NCBI RefSeq assembly: GCF_038237375.1
Contig: NZ_CP151273.1
Location: 3,224,001-3,288,000, forward strand
Direction: 5' to 3'
Length of the DNA stretch: 64,000 nucleotides
DNA from: Alcaligenes sp. SDU_A2
GTDB lineage: Bacteria > Pseudomonadota > Gammaproteobacteria > Burkholderiales > Burkholderiaceae_B
The notes under the pieces were generated by a model that saw only the letters and a list, made by a program, of their open reading frames with translations, had not been told where the DNA came from and searched no databases. Of this stretch, positions 9,079 through 18,799 are shown one piece after another (the first letter of the stretch is position 1; each line of letters opens with the position of its first letter). Position numbers and translations under genes: made by a program.

Positions 9079-10202
9079 GCTTGTGCTCCCTGTTGCTGGC
9101 CGCCCCGGGCGGCCGTGAAAACCTCGTCCCACGCCTGCAGGACCTGCGCCAGTTGGTAACGCTGGCGTACTGCCGCCGCCGCCCGGCGGCCCAGCACGCC
9201 GCGAAATACGCCATCGCCCATCAGCTCGGAGAGGGCCGCCGTCAGAGCACCTTCGTCTCCGACCGGCACCAACATCGCATCGCGGCCATCGGCGGTGATC
9301 TCGCGCGGGCCGCTGGGACAATCCACAGTGACGGCCGGCAAGCCCATTGCCATCGCTTCCAGCAGTACGTTGGGGAAACCTTCCACTTCCGAGGTCATGG
9401 CAAACGCATGCGCACGCGCCATCTCGGCCCAAGGCTCGGATGTCTTGCCGGGCAGACGGATGCGTTCGCCCATGCCCAACAAAGCCACCTGCTGCATCAA
9501 CGCGGCACGTTGCGGACCGTCGCCGCGAATGACCAGAGTCCACTCCGGATACGACGCCGCCAAATTGGCAAAAACGCGGATCAGCACATCGAAACGCTTG
9601 GAGGGCACCATGCGCCCCATCGCCAACAAAGTGCAGTGGCGGTTTTCTTCGACGCGCACCAGACGCTCCACGGTATCGAGCGCCTGCGGCAAGGGATTGG
9701 ACACCACCGCCACTTGCTTCATGCCAGGCACCATGGCCTGAAATGCCGCGATGCTGGCTTGTGTCTGAACAGTCACAACCTGCGCTTTGGGATACAAGCG
9801 GCGACGCATGGCCTGCAAGACCTTGCCGGCACTGCTGCTGAACGCTGGATTGGTGCGCTCGCCCACCACAATGGGCACGCCCATGTCGGCCAAGCCCAAC
9901 AACACATTGACGTTGACGTTGGTCAGAAAAGACACAATGACATCGGGCTGCTTTTCGCGCACCAGCTTGCGCATTGCAGCCAGCTTGGCCAAAGGCTTGG
10001 GCAGCCAACTGCCGCGCATGCGGTGCGCCAACCAGACCACCTCGACCTTGGAGTCGATCTCGTAAAAAGCCGTGCCGCCGCCACTGAACGTCGGCACGAG
10101 CGTGACCTGATCGCCACGCAACCCCCAGGCATTAGCCAGCGTCGAGGCGACGCGCTCAGCCCCGCCGGCATTCAGGGAACTGACGAAAAACAGAATTTTC
10201 AC
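9075..10202 (-). CDS. Glycosyltransferase family 4
   Basis: This is a GT-B fold glycosyltransferase of about 375 residues. It has the N-terminal acceptor domain motif FFVSSLNAGGAERVAS and the C-terminal donor motif EVEGFPNVLLEAMAMGLP with the conserved E-x7-E pattern of GT4 enzymes. The GTG start at 10202 is chosen because GGAGG lies four bases upstream and the core GT motif follows at once; the ATG at 10241 would add 13 unrelated residues. The stop overlaps the start of the tandem glycosyltransferase. It adds one sugar to the lipid-linked glycan built by this operon; donor and acceptor cannot be read from sequence. Confidence 0.88.
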   Translation of the reverse strand: MKILFFVSSLNAGGAERVASTLANAWGLRGDQVTLVPTFSGGGTAFYEIDSKVEVVWLAHRMRGSWLPKPLAKLAAMRKLVREKQPDVIVSFLTNVNVNVLLGLADMGVPIVVGERTNPAFSSSAGKVLQAMRRRLYPKAQVVTVQTQASIAAFQAMVPGMKQVAVVSNPLPQALDTVERLVRVEENRHCTLLAMGRMVPSKRFDVLIRVFANLAASYPEWTLVIRGDGPQRAALMQQVALLGMGERIRLPGKTSEPWAEMARAHAFAMTSEVEGFPNVLLEAMAMGLPAVTVDCPSGPREITADGRDAMLVPVGDEGALTAALSELMGDGVFRGVLGRRAAAAVRQRYQLAQVLQAWDEVFTAARGGQQQGAQA

Positions 10203-10250
10203 CGGGCCTCCGTGGGTCCATACAAGGGGGCAAACACGCAAAACGCCATT

Positions 10251-11390
10251 CTAAGACCGCCGTAAGCACTGTTCCAACAATTGCTGCCACAATGCCAGCA
10301 CGCGCGCGGATGAAAAACGATCGCGCACATCGATGGCGCGCCGCGCCAGACGCTGGCGCTTGTCGGGATTGGCCATGAGATCGGACAGGTGAGCGGCCAA
10401 GGCCTCGACATCGGACACCGGCTGCACCAGCACCCCGTCGATATTGGCGCGGATGATCTCGCGCGGGCCGGTGTCGCAATCGTAGGCTACTGCGGTCAGG
10501 CCGCTGGCCATGGCTTCCAGCAGACTGTTGGACAAGCCCTCCATGCGCGAACTGAGCACGTACAGATCCGACTGGCCGTACCAATCGGCCATATTGCCGA
10601 CCCGCCCAGGCATCTGTATGCGCTCCTGCAAGTTCAGGTCGGCAATGCGCTCCTGCAAGGCCTCGCGCTGCTCGCCTTCGCCCAGAATAACCAGATCCCA
10701 ATTGGGAAAATAGCTGGAGAGCATGGCAAATGCATCAATCAAAGAATCAAATCCTTTGACCGGATGCAGACGCCCTACGGCCAGCAAACGCCTGCGCCCA
10801 TCCAAAGCAGGCACAGGCACGACCGGTTCACCGTTTTCCATGGGCCAACGCACCGCATTCGGAATGACCTGCACCTGACTGCCAGGCACATGTTCGCGCA
10901 GCCAGTCGGCCGTGCCGGCCGTCAGCGCCACTACCGCCTGGGCCTGCGGGTAGGTGCGCACGCGCGCCTTTTGCCAGAAAGAAGAAATCGACTGGGACGG
11001 CGGATGGGTGTGTTCAGTAGCAATGACTTTGCAAGGCAAGCCTTTGGCCGCCGAGACCGCCAGCACCGATGAGGTGGTCATCATGCCCAGCAACACATCG
11101 GGTTTGTGGCGGCGCAACAAGGCGCGCAGGCGGCGCACACGCCGCCAATTGTTCCATAAAGCCTGCCACCGCCCCCGGCTGGCACCGGCCGTGCCCAGCA
11201 CATGACGCTCCACCCCGCTGGCCAGCGCGTAGACATCTTTATTCTCGCCGGCTTGGGTCACGAGCGATACCCGATAACCGCGTGCCACCCAGGCAGCGCT
11301 CAAGTCGGCCGCAACGCGTTCCGCCCCCCCACCACCCAAGGAGTGGATCAGCAACATGATGTGCGGCCGGGTTCCTGATTGACTGTGCAC
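10251..11390 (-). CDS. Glycosyltransferase family 4
   Basis: This GT4-family enzyme has 379 residues with the N-terminal motif LLIHSLGGGGAERVAADL and the C-terminal donor site SRMEGLSNSLLEAMASGL. It is similar in layout to the neighbouring gene at 9075-10202, so the two may be an old duplication. It sits six bases after the flippase gene in the same direction and 48 bases before the next glycosyltransferase. It is inferred to add a sugar to an undecaprenyl-linked oligosaccharide at the cytoplasmic side of the inner membrane. The sugar is unknown. Confidence 0.88.
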   Translation of the reverse strand: MHSQSGTRPHIMLLIHSLGGGGAERVAADLSAAWVARGYRVSLVTQAGENKDVYALASGVERHVLGTAGASRGRWQALWNNWRRVRRLRALLRRHKPDVLLGMMTTSSVLAVSAAKGLPCKVIATEHTHPPSQSISSFWQKARVRTYPQAQAVVALTAGTADWLREHVPGSQVQVIPNAVRWPMENGEPVVPVPALDGRRRLLAVGRLHPVKGFDSLIDAFAMLSSYFPNWDLVILGEGEQREALQERIADLNLQERIQMPGRVGNMADWYGQSDLYVLSSRMEGLSNSLLEAMASGLTAVAYDCDTGPREIIRANIDGVLVQPVSDVEALAAHLSDLMANPDKRQRLARRAIDVRDRFSSARVLALWQQLLEQCLRRS

Positions 11391-11396
11391 GTTTTC

Positions 11397-12758
11397 CTAT
11401 TCCTGCCGCTCGGGTGCCACGGCACCGGCCGGCTTCAAAGCCAAAATAAAATAACAGGCGAAAGAGGCCGCGTACATCAGGCTGGTTGCCAACATGATGC
11501 CTGCCGGGCCCATACGGGCCGCCAGCACCGGATTCAAGGCCGCCTTCACCATAAAGTTGACCACGGCAATCGCTGCCATGGATGTGTAACGATTCTGACT
11601 GGCCAGCAACTGGACCAGAATCAGGACACCAAAATAGAAAGGCAGTTGCACTAAACCCCAGCGCATGACATGGGCTACGGCGGCGGTATTGTCCGCCGTG
11701 AACGCGCCGCGCTCGTACAACAGGGCCACGCCCCAAGGAGCCAGCACAATCCCTAGGGCAGCGGCCGCCGCGCCGCCCAGCAGCATCAGCACTGACCATT
11801 TCAGGGCCATGGAACGCGCCCGCTTCTGGTCGCCCCGGCTCTGGATATCTGCCAGCACCGGCAAGGCCGCACGGCCTACCGACGCCGCCCCCACGCCCAG
11901 CAACAAAGAAATCAGACGGCTGGCATACCCCAGCGTGGCATTGGCATTGGCTCCCAGATTGGCCGCCGTATACTGGTCGATAGGTCCGACAAAACTCATG
12001 GCCACTTGCCCGACCAGCATAATGGACGCTGCCTTGAGCAGATTGGGCCACTGTTCCGAACGCAAGCTAGGCGTGGGCCGCGCCCAGACCTGATCGGCGC
12101 GCGAGGCCAGCGCCAACAACCAGACCGCCTGGATAATCAGGCCCAGCAGTGTGCCCCATAACAGCGGACCAATGCCTGGATCGGCACCGGCGGCCAGCAC
12201 CAGCACCAGGATGACAAAGGCCGGGACGCTGTCCAGCAAGGTATTGATGTGCCGTTCGTGAGCCCGCAGACGCGCCGCGCTCAGTCCTATCATCAAGGTC
12301 AGCACGGCGGCAGGCGCAAAAGCGAACAACAACTCCTGGCTCATCAGCCGGGCTTGTGCCGTCAGCCCCTTGCCCGCCCAATCCAACACCCAAGGCCAGG
12401 CCACCCATAACAGCGCACCCAGGACGCAGCCCAAGACCATGCACCAAGCCTTGATTTCGCCCAGAAAACGACGCCGTGCCTGCGGCTCCAGCTTGCGCAG
12501 GCGCACCAGCACGGGAATCAAGACCACAGACATGGAGCCCACCAGCGTCAACGGCAGCCAATTGGCCATGACCATGGTGAACTGATAGGCATCGACCGCG
12601 TCGCTGACACCGTAGCGGTAGGCCACGGCCATTTCCTTGAGCGCGCCCGCTGCCTTGCCCAGCAGCAGAAAAAACGCCACCCGCATCGCACCCACGGCGA
12701 TGCGGCGGTGGTCGGCATGCAAGCCGGACAGGCGTTTTTTCAAACTGCTGCGGTTCAC
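11397..12758 (-). CDS. MurJ/MviN-like lipid-linked oligosaccharide flippase
   Basis: This is a polytopic membrane protein of about 453 residues with 12 to 14 hydrophobic segments. The N-terminal region ([19 protein letters not shown]) is characteristic of the MurJ/MVF branch of the MOP superfamily. Placed between nucleotide-sugar genes and glycosyltransferases, it most likely flips the finished lipid-linked glycan to the periplasm, the Wzx role, rather than lipid II. The GTG at 12758 is chosen because GTGA overlaps the stop of the epimerase gene; a TTG at 12779 is the alternative and neither has a clear ribosome-binding site. A second, housekeeping murJ would be expected elsewhere in the genome. 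Confidence 0.82.
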   Translation of the reverse strand: MNRSSLKKRLSGLHADHRRIAVGAMRVAFFLLLGKAAGALKEMAVAYRYGVSDAVDAYQFTMVMANWLPLTLVGSMSVVLIPVLVRLRKLEPQARRRFLGEIKAWCMVLGCVLGALLWVAWPWVLDWAGKGLTAQARLMSQELLFAFAPAAVLTLMIGLSAARLRAHERHINTLLDSVPAFVILVLVLAAGADPGIGPLLWGTLLGLIIQAVWLLALASRADQVWARPTPSLRSEQWPNLLKAASIMLVGQVAMSFVGPIDQYTAANLGANANATLGYASRLISLLLGVGAASVGRAALPVLADIQSRGDQKRARSMALKWSVLMLLGGAAAAALGIVLAPWGVALLYERGAFTADNTAAVAHVMRWGLVQLPFYFGVLILVQLLASQNRYTSMAAIAVVNFMVKAALNPVLAARMGPAGIMLATSLMYAASFACYFILALKPAGAVAPERQE

Positions 12759-13825
12759 CTCAGAAACGCCACATACCAAGGCATGGCGACCTCCAGACCT
12801 TGCTGGATGGTGTGGCTGGGCTCGTACCCCAGGTGTTCGCGGGCCTTGGAAATATCGGCCTGCGAATGACGCACATCGCCGGCACGGAAATCCGCATGCA
12901 CCGGCGCGCGGGTATAGGACACGCCATTGGCCGCCAGGGCCGTTTGCAGATACTCAAACAACTGGTTCAGGCTGGTGCGCGCATTCACGGCCACGTTGTA
13001 GACCTCGGCGATGCCCGGCGACTGATCCTGAGCGGCCTGCTCATTGTGCTGCTCGACCTTCAGGGCGGCCAGAATGTTCATCTGCACCACATTGTCGATA
13101 AAGCAGAAGTCCCGGCTGGTCTCGCCGTCGCCGTTGATCTGCAAGGTCTGGTCCTGGATCATGGCCGACACCCACTTGGGGATGACGGCAGCGTAGGCAC
13201 CGTTAGGGTCCTGACGCTTACCGAATACATTGAAGTAGCGCAGACCCACGCTGGAAAAACCATAGGCGCGGGCGAACACATCGGCATACAGTTCGTTGAC
13301 GAACTTGGTGACGGCATACGGCGACAAGGGCCGCCCGATGCGATCTTCGACCTTGGGCAGGCCGGGGTGATCGCCATAGGTCGAGCTGGATGCCGCATAG
13401 ACAAAGGCCCGGACCTTGGCATCGCGGGCGGCAACCATCATGTTCAGACTGCCGCTCACGTTGACCTCGTTAGAGGTCAGCGGATCGTTCAACGAGCGTG
13501 GCACCGAGCCCAGCGCCGCCTGATGCAACACGTAGTCCACACCCTGGACAGCCTGACGGCAGTCATCGAGGTTGCGGATGTCGCCTTCAATAAAGCGGAA
13601 GCGGGCCCAGCGCTGCGCACCCACCTGCTCGCGCACTTCATCCAGATTGTATTGGTGGCCTGTGGCAAAGTTGTCCAGACCGACAACCTGCTGATCCAGC
13701 ATCAGCAGGGTTTCCAATAGATTCGAGCCGATAAAGCCCGCGCAGCCGGTCACCAGCCAGGTTCCAGGCTGATCGCGCAACTGCTGCTTGGCCTGTTTAA
13801 ATGCAGAACTCATGGTGGTATCCAT
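12755..13825 (-). CDS. wbpP: UDP-HexNAc 4-epimerase, WbpP/TviC type
   Basis: This short-chain dehydrogenase/reductase-type epimerase of 356 residues has the NAD-binding [13 protein letters not shown] near residue 27. The WbpP-subfamily sequence [17 protein letters not shown] follows, then the catalytic AASSSTYGD and the YxxxK block SPYAVTKF. WbpP converts UDP-GlcNAc to UDP-GalNAc; TviC acts on the uronic acid forms. The start at 13825 overlaps the stop of the dehydrogenase gene (TAATG); an ATG at 13813 is also possible. With the neighbouring dehydrogenase it should make UDP-GalNAcA, the Vi-antigen/O6-type precursor. Confidence 0.9.
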   Translation of the reverse strand: MDTTMSSAFKQAKQQLRDQPGTWLVTGCAGFIGSNLLETLLMLDQQVVGLDNFATGHQYNLDEVREQVGAQRWARFRFIEGDIRNLDDCRQAVQGVDYVLHQAALGSVPRSLNDPLTSNEVNVSGSLNMMVAARDAKVRAFVYAASSSTYGDHPGLPKVEDRIGRPLSPYAVTKFVNELYADVFARAYGFSSVGLRYFNVFGKRQDPNGAYAAVIPKWVSAMIQDQTLQINGDGETSRDFCFIDNVVQMNILAALKVEQHNEQAAQDQSPGIAEVYNVAVNARTSLNQLFEYLQTALAANGVSYTRAPVHADFRAGDVRHSQADISKAREHLGYEPSHTIQQGLEVAMPWYVAFLR

Positions 13826-15105
13826 TAAAGGCGCAGATCCGACTCGTTGCGGTCGAACACGTATTTCAGGTCATACAGCACATGTTCGGGCTTGCCCCAC
13901 CGGCGCACGCCTTGCACGCCCAGCTCCTTGAACTGATGGTGCGCCACCGCCACGACAATACCGTCATAGGCACCGGCCTGCGGGTCCTGGACGGGCGTCA
14001 GACCATATTCATGCTCGGCTTCCGCGGGGTCTACCCACGGATCGTAAACATCCACATGCACATCGTATTGCTTGAGCTCGTGAACGATATCCACGATGCG
14101 GGTATTACGCAGATCGGGGCAGTTTTCCTTGAAAGCCAGACCCAGCAACAGCACGCGCGCGCCTTGCACCTGGATACGGCGCTTGGTCATGGCCTTGACC
14201 AGTTGGGAGGCCACATAAGCCCCCATCGAGTCGTTCAGACGGCGGCCAGCCAAAATGATTTCGGGGTGATAGCCGATGGCCTGCGCCTTGTGCGTCAGGT
14301 AATACGGGTCCACACCGATACAGTGCCCGCCCACCAGACCGGGACGGAATGGCAGGAAGTTCCATTTGGTGCCGGCTGCTTGCAATACATCCAGCGTGTC
14401 GATGCCCATGCGATTGAAAATCAGGGCCAGTTCGTTGATCAAAGCGATATTGACGTCGCGCTGGGTATTCTCGATGACCTTGGCGGCCTCGGCCACACGG
14501 ATGGAGCTGGCCTTGAAGGTCCCCACCACGATGATTTCGCCATACAAGGCATCGACCAGATCAGCCACCTCGGGCGTGGAACCGGACGTTACTTTTTTAA
14601 TGGTGGAGACGCGATGCTCCTTGTCGCCCGGATTGATGCGCTCGGGACTGTAGCCGGCGTAGAAATCTTCGTTGTAGCGCAGACCCGACACCTGTTCCAG
14701 CACGGGCACGCACACTTCTTCGGTCGCGCCGGGGTAGACCGTGGATTCGTAAATAACGATATCGCCACGCTTGAGCACCTTGCCTATGGTCTCGGAAGCA
14801 CGCACCAGCGGGGTCAGATCGGGTTGCTTGAATTCATCGATGGGCGTGGGCACGGTCACGATGAACACATTGGCCTGGGCCAGTTCATCGGCATCGCAAG
14901 AATAGCTCAGGCCCGTAGCCTGGGCCAGTTCTTCGCTGCTGACTTCCAGCGTACGGTCCACGCCGTCTTTCAGTTCGGCCACACGGCGGGCGTTGATGTC
15001 AAAACCGATGACGGAACGCTTCTTGCCGAACTCGACCGCCAGAGGCAAACCGACATATCCGAGGCCGACCACGGCCAGTTTCACATTCTCAAGTTGCAAC
15101 TTCAT
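13825..15105 (-). CDS. wbpO: UDP-N-acetylhexosamine 6-dehydrogenase, WbpO/TviB type
   Basis: This enzyme oxidises C6 of UDP-GlcNAc or UDP-GalNAc to the uronic acid using two NAD+. It has 426 residues. The N-terminal Rossmann motif is [12 protein letters not shown], the centre has [10 protein letters not shown], and the catalytic Cys lies in [14 protein letters not shown]. The C-terminal domain has the [14 protein letters not shown] signature of the nucleotide-sugar dehydrogenase family. The overall sequence is of the TviB/WbpO branch, not UDP-glucose dehydrogenase. It precedes the epimerase with overlapping stop and start. Which of the two enzymes acts first cannot be read here. Confidence 0.92.
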   Translation of the reverse strand: MKLQLENVKLAVVGLGYVGLPLAVEFGKKRSVIGFDINARRVAELKDGVDRTLEVSSEELAQATGLSYSCDADELAQANVFIVTVPTPIDEFKQPDLTPLVRASETIGKVLKRGDIVIYESTVYPGATEEVCVPVLEQVSGLRYNEDFYAGYSPERINPGDKEHRVSTIKKVTSGSTPEVADLVDALYGEIIVVGTFKASSIRVAEAAKVIENTQRDVNIALINELALIFNRMGIDTLDVLQAAGTKWNFLPFRPGLVGGHCIGVDPYYLTHKAQAIGYHPEIILAGRRLNDSMGAYVASQLVKAMTKRRIQVQGARVLLLGLAFKENCPDLRNTRIVDIVHELKQYDVHVDVYDPWVDPAEAEHEYGLTPVQDPQAGAYDGIVVAVAHHQFKELGVQGVRRWGKPEHVLYDLKYVFDRNESDLRL

Positions 15106-15153
15106 TCTCCAATAGGCGGGATGCGCAAGGAAATTTTGACGAAGGCCGGAAGA

Positions 15154-16293
15154 TCAGTCCCGGTCGGCTCGCCGGCGAACCGAAGGCAGCAGCAGCCAGG
15201 AAGGCCGCCGCCACGATACCAGGCGGGCATACAGCCAGATATAGACCAGGGAAAAGGCCAGCATGCTGGCGCACAAAGCCCAGGTATTGTCCCACCAGAT
15301 AGTGGCAGGAACCAGACCGATCAGAGCCAGCACCCACAGGTAAGGCGAGGTCATGGCATTACAAAACGCTGGCAAGGCCCCTTCGCTGTCGCGGCTGAAC
15401 GTGGCGCGCACCAGGCGGCGAAATACCAATTGGTGCAGATGCAGTGCGTCGGGCTGGTCCACCGGCACGCCGCGCTTGAAACGACGGCGCCAGATCGAAA
15501 ACATGGTCTCGAACACCGGGTAGAACAAAACGGCAAGGGCATAAAATGGCGAAACGCTGGGATTGCGCACCACCAGTTGCACCGCCAGTTCGGCCAGCAT
15601 GAACCCCAGGAAGTACGCACCGCCATCGCCCAGAAACACCCGTCCGAACGGGAAGTTCCAGACCAGAAAGCCCAGCGTGGCCGAGGCCAGCGACGCGGCA
15701 ATCAGAAAAATAGGATAGTCCTGCACCTGCAGCGCCACCAGCGCCAGGGACATCGCCATCAGGGTGGCGATCATGCCAGCCAAACCGTTCATGCCATCGA
15801 TGATGTTCAGGGCATGCGTGCAGCCCCCCACGGCAATCATGGTGAACAGCAGTGAAATCGGCCAGAAACCCAGTACCCAGTCGGCCCAGCTGACTCCCAC
15901 CCGCGACACCCCGCCCAGCAGCCACCAGGCGATGGCCGCCGACAGAAAAGCGGCCAGCAGACGTTTGAGCGAACCGACATCCTTAGTGATGTCCTCGACC
16001 AGGCCGGCCACAAATACCGGCATGGCCGCCAAAAACAGCACCGGCCACAGCCAGGTCAGGGTCATATTGCTGGGGCCAAGCACTAACAGACCAGCCAGAC
16101 TGCCTGCCACGACTGCCAGGCCCCCAACGCGGGGCGTGGCGCGGGAATGAGACGCCTGAGGCTTGCTAAGGTCGCTATCGCCGGTCAGTCTGCCGTGCCA
16201 GCGCTCGGAGGCCACGATAAGCCCGCCGACCATAAACGCCACGACACAGATATACAACCAGGTAAACGACTCCCCCATCTGAGGTAAGGACAC
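15154..16293 (-). CDS. Undecaprenyl-phosphate HexNAc-1-phosphate transferase, WecA/WbpL family
   Basis: This is a polytopic membrane enzyme of 379 residues that starts glycan assembly by moving a sugar-1-phosphate from its UDP carrier to undecaprenyl phosphate. The family motifs are in order: the acidic loop LVEDITKD, NIIDGMNGLAG, FLGDGGAYFLGF and the cytoplasmic DALHLHQL. The GTG at 16293 has AGGG about ten bases upstream; an ATG at 16278 is the alternative. It is the first gene of the seven-gene operon that ends at 6709. Its HexNAc substrate probably comes from the UDP-HexNAc pool handled by the next two genes. Confidence 0.9.
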   Translation of the reverse strand: MSLPQMGESFTWLYICVVAFMVGGLIVASERWHGRLTGDSDLSKPQASHSRATPRVGGLAVVAGSLAGLLVLGPSNMTLTWLWPVLFLAAMPVFVAGLVEDITKDVGSLKRLLAAFLSAAIAWWLLGGVSRVGVSWADWVLGFWPISLLFTMIAVGGCTHALNIIDGMNGLAGMIATLMAMSLALVALQVQDYPIFLIAASLASATLGFLVWNFPFGRVFLGDGGAYFLGFMLAELAVQLVVRNPSVSPFYALAVLFYPVFETMFSIWRRRFKRGVPVDQPDALHLHQLVFRRLVRATFSRDSEGALPAFCNAMTSPYLWVLALIGLVPATIWWDNTWALCASMLAFSLVYIWLYARLVSWRRPSWLLLPSVRRRADRD

Positions 16294-16482
16294 TGCGAAA
16301 CACCCTGAAGGTTAGCACTGCATTATTATCAACCTGCCACCCCGGCTCTGTCCGTGACCAGTCGCATTAAATGCAACAAAATCTATGTAGATGCGGAGGC
16401 AGGCGCGCGCGTCACAACGACGCTTGACGACAGCCCGCTAATTTGCACTAGCGCAAGGCCGAAATCAAGCGTTTTGCGGGGT

Positions 16483-17439
16483 TCAGGAGCCGACCTGCAC
16501 CAGTTCGCCGGTAGGAGCCAGTTCATTGCCACATTCCGTCAACAAACGACGCAGCCAACGGTGGCTGGGCGAATGCCGATTGCGCTCGTGCCAGAGCTGG
16601 TAAAAGCGCATGGGAGGGAACTGCACCGGAGCCTCCAGGATGGCCAAGGGCAACAGCTTGCAATAAAACTCGGCAAAGTGGCGCGCCGTGGTAAAAACCA
16701 GATCCGTATTTTGTAACAGGTACGGCGCGGCGGAAAAGGACTGCACAATGACACTTTCGTCGCGCTGTATGCGCAGCCCGGACAAGGTCGTGTCGATGAC
16801 GCCGCGCTGATTGATCGAATACGGCATGGGCACAACATGGCGCGCGCGCAGGTAGTCGTCCAGAGTCAGCCCTTTACGGGCCAGTGGGTGCGTGGCTGCA
16901 ACCAGGCAGACAATCTGGTCTTCCAACAATACCGACAGGTGCATGCGATCGGGCGGCTCGGGCCAGTTGCCGATGACTACATCCAGATCGCCTTCGGCCA
17001 GGGATCGCTCGAAATCGAAGTTGGCATCCAGCGCATGCAAGTTCAAACGGGCCTCGGGCGCTTCGCGTCGCATACGCTCGACCACACTGCCGATGAACAT
17101 AGGGGCCAGGTAATCGGGCGCGCCGATATGAAACTCGCTACGGCTGACCTGCGGATCGAAAGTCCCGGGCGCATTGACCATGCAATCGATCTCGGCCAGG
17201 GCTCCTTTGGCATGCGCGAGCAAGGCAATAGCCCGTTCGGTGGGCACCATGCCGCCTTTTTCCCGCACCAGCAAAGGATCGCCAATAATATCGCGCAAGC
17301 GCCGCAGCGCAGCGCTGATGGCAGGCTGCGACTGATTCATCTTGAAGGCGGTGCGCGAGACGCTGCGCTCGGTCACCAACAAGCAAAATACCCTGAGCAG
17401 GTACGTATCGAGCGGGTTATCCCCACGTCGGGCTGCCAT
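16483..17439 (-). CDS. LysR-family transcriptional regulator, probable ureide-gene regulator
   Basis: This LysR-type regulator has 318 residues. The winged helix-turn-helix occupies about 10-70 (VSRTAFKMNQSQPAISAALR), followed by the linker helix and a two-lobed effector domain. It is transcribed divergently from uraD, about 290 bp away, the usual layout for a LysR activator and its target. A purine or ureide intermediate is the plausible effector, but that is inferred from position only. Confidence 0.88.
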   Translation of the reverse strand: MAARRGDNPLDTYLLRVFCLLVTERSVSRTAFKMNQSQPAISAALRRLRDIIGDPLLVREKGGMVPTERAIALLAHAKGALAEIDCMVNAPGTFDPQVSRSEFHIGAPDYLAPMFIGSVVERMRREAPEARLNLHALDANFDFERSLAEGDLDVVIGNWPEPPDRMHLSVLLEDQIVCLVAATHPLARKGLTLDDYLRARHVVPMPYSINQRGVIDTTLSGLRIQRDESVIVQSFSAAPYLLQNTDLVFTTARHFAEFYCKLLPLAILEAPVQFPPMRFYQLWHERNRHSPSHRWLRRLLTECGNELAPTGELVQVGS

Positions 17440-17732
17440 CCGGACTTCTCCTTCTTACACAGTGTTCCGCCATGATATTGACACACACGCGGAATACGCC
17501 ATGGCATATATCATTTATAAGGCTAATTCTATTTTATTTATGATTAGAAATCTTAAACTGCTTGAAGATAAAAAGATCAGAGGCTGGGGACACCCTACTT
17601 CATAGGCGCCAAGCAGCCGCTGGGGCGTGCGCTGCATGGCCTTTATATATTGACGCAACCGGCCTTGTTTTTGATGCGCACGCAGGCGTTCTGGCTAACC
17701 ACATATAAATCCCAAGAAAACCGGACTGAACC
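17440..17732. promoter_or_regulatory. Divergent control region between LysR gene and uraD
   Basis: This gap of 293 bp between divergent genes is AT-rich in its middle part. A TTCTA/TAGAA inverted repeat with a 13-base centre lies at 17527-17531 and 17545-17549 and could be a LysR operator. No confident -35/-10 pair was chosen. Confidence 0.35.
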
Positions 17733-18260
17733 ATGACCCAAACCCTTACTTCCGACACCGCTCTGGCCGAACTGTCTAAGCTGGAGCAAGCCCAGTTCGT
17801 GGACAGGCTGGAAGGCATTTTCGAGCATTCACCCTGGGTGGCGGAGCGTACCTGGAGCCAGCGCCCCTTTAACAGCGTGGACGAGCTACATGCGGCGATG
17901 GTGCAAGTTGTGAACCAAGCCTCGCACGATGAAAAGAAAGACCTGATCTGTGCCCACCCGGAGCTGGCCGGCAAAGAAGCCGAGGAAGGCACGCTGACGA
18001 CCGCCTCCACCGGCGAGCAGCGCGGTGCCGGCCTGGACCAGTGTTCCGCGCAGGAACTGTCTCGTCTGCGTGGCCTGAACGCCGGCTACCGCGAACGCTT
18101 CGGCTTTCCGTTCGTAATCGCCGTCAAAGGCTTGACCCGCCACCAGATCATGGACACGGTGGATGCCCGATTGAACAACGATACAGAAACAGAGTTCGAG
18201 ACCTGCCTGCGCGAAATCGGCAAGATCGCCCGTTTCCGTCTGGATGCCCTGCTGGGCTGA
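17733..18260 (+). CDS. uraD: OHCU decarboxylase
   Basis: This enzyme decarboxylates 2-oxo-4-hydroxy-4-carboxy-5-ureidoimidazoline to S-allantoin, the last step from urate. The 175-residue product matches UraD in length. It shows the family stretches FEHSPWVAERTW and CAHPELAGKEA (with the catalytic His) and the RFGFPFVIAVKG block. It begins the plus-strand ureide group and is followed 26 bases later by allA. Urate hydroxylase, HIU hydrolase and allantoinase genes are not in the window. Confidence 0.94.
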   Translation: MTQTLTSDTALAELSKLEQAQFVDRLEGIFEHSPWVAERTWSQRPFNSVDELHAAMVQVVNQASHDEKKDLICAHPELAGKEAEEGTLTTASTGEQRGAGLDQCSAQELSRLRGLNAGYRERFGFPFVIAVKGLTRHQIMDTVDARLNNDTETEFETCLREIGKIARFRLDALLG

Positions 18261-18286
18261 TCCACGCACCTTAACCAGGAGACGCC

Positions 18287-18799
18287 ATGCCTATCACACT
18301 GACACTGGAAACGCTGACCGCCCAGGCTTTTGCCCCTTTTGGCGATGTCATCCAAGCCAGCGAGGCCGTCAACCACTTCACCATCAATGACGGCAATACC
18401 GAACGCTATCACGACCTGGCCAATATAGAGCCCGGCCCGGACGGACAAGTCATCGTCTCCATTTTCCGTGGCCAGCCCCGTAGCCTGCCCTTTCAGGTCA
18501 CCATGATGGAGCGCCACCCCAAAGGCAGCCAGGCCTTCATCCCCCAGTCCGGCCAGCCCTATCTGGTCATCGTCGCCCCAGCCGGCGAAGCCCCCAAAGC
18601 CAGCGATCTGCGTCTGTTCCTGGCGCGCGGCGACCAAGGCGTGAACTACGCGACCGGCGTCTGGCACCACCCCTTGATGGCCTTGAATCAAGTGGCCGAC
18701 TTCATCGTGATCGACCGCAAAGGCCCAGGCGATAACTGTGATGTCATCCAGCTGGAAGAACACGCCATCATCGCCGAGCTGGACACCGCACCGGCATGA
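18287..18799 (+). CDS. allA: Ureidoglycolate lyase
   Basis: This enzyme splits S-ureidoglycolate into glyoxylate and urea. The 170-residue product matches AllA, with APFGDVIQAS near the N-terminus, QAFIPQSGQPYLVIVAP in the centre and GVWHHPLMAL near residue 125. A good ribosome-binding site (CAGGAG) precedes the ATG. Its stop overlaps the start of the next gene. The glyoxylate it releases is the substrate of gcl at 23933, which ties the two gene groups together. Confidence 0.94.
   Translation: MPITLTLETLTAQAFAPFGDVIQASEAVNHFTINDGNTERYHDLANIEPGPDGQVIVSIFRGQPRSLPFQVTMMERHPKGSQAFIPQSGQPYLVIVAPAGEAPKASDLRLFLARGDQGVNYATGVWHHPLMALNQVADFIVIDRKGPGDNCDVIQLEEHAIIAELDTAPA

Noticed and set aside
9079-10008. 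Minus-strand N-terminal extension of the fused glycosyltransferase frame to 1099 residues
   Set aside because: It overlaps the upstream glycosyltransferase in another frame and has no domain pattern; the overlapping ATG at 9078 explains the real start.
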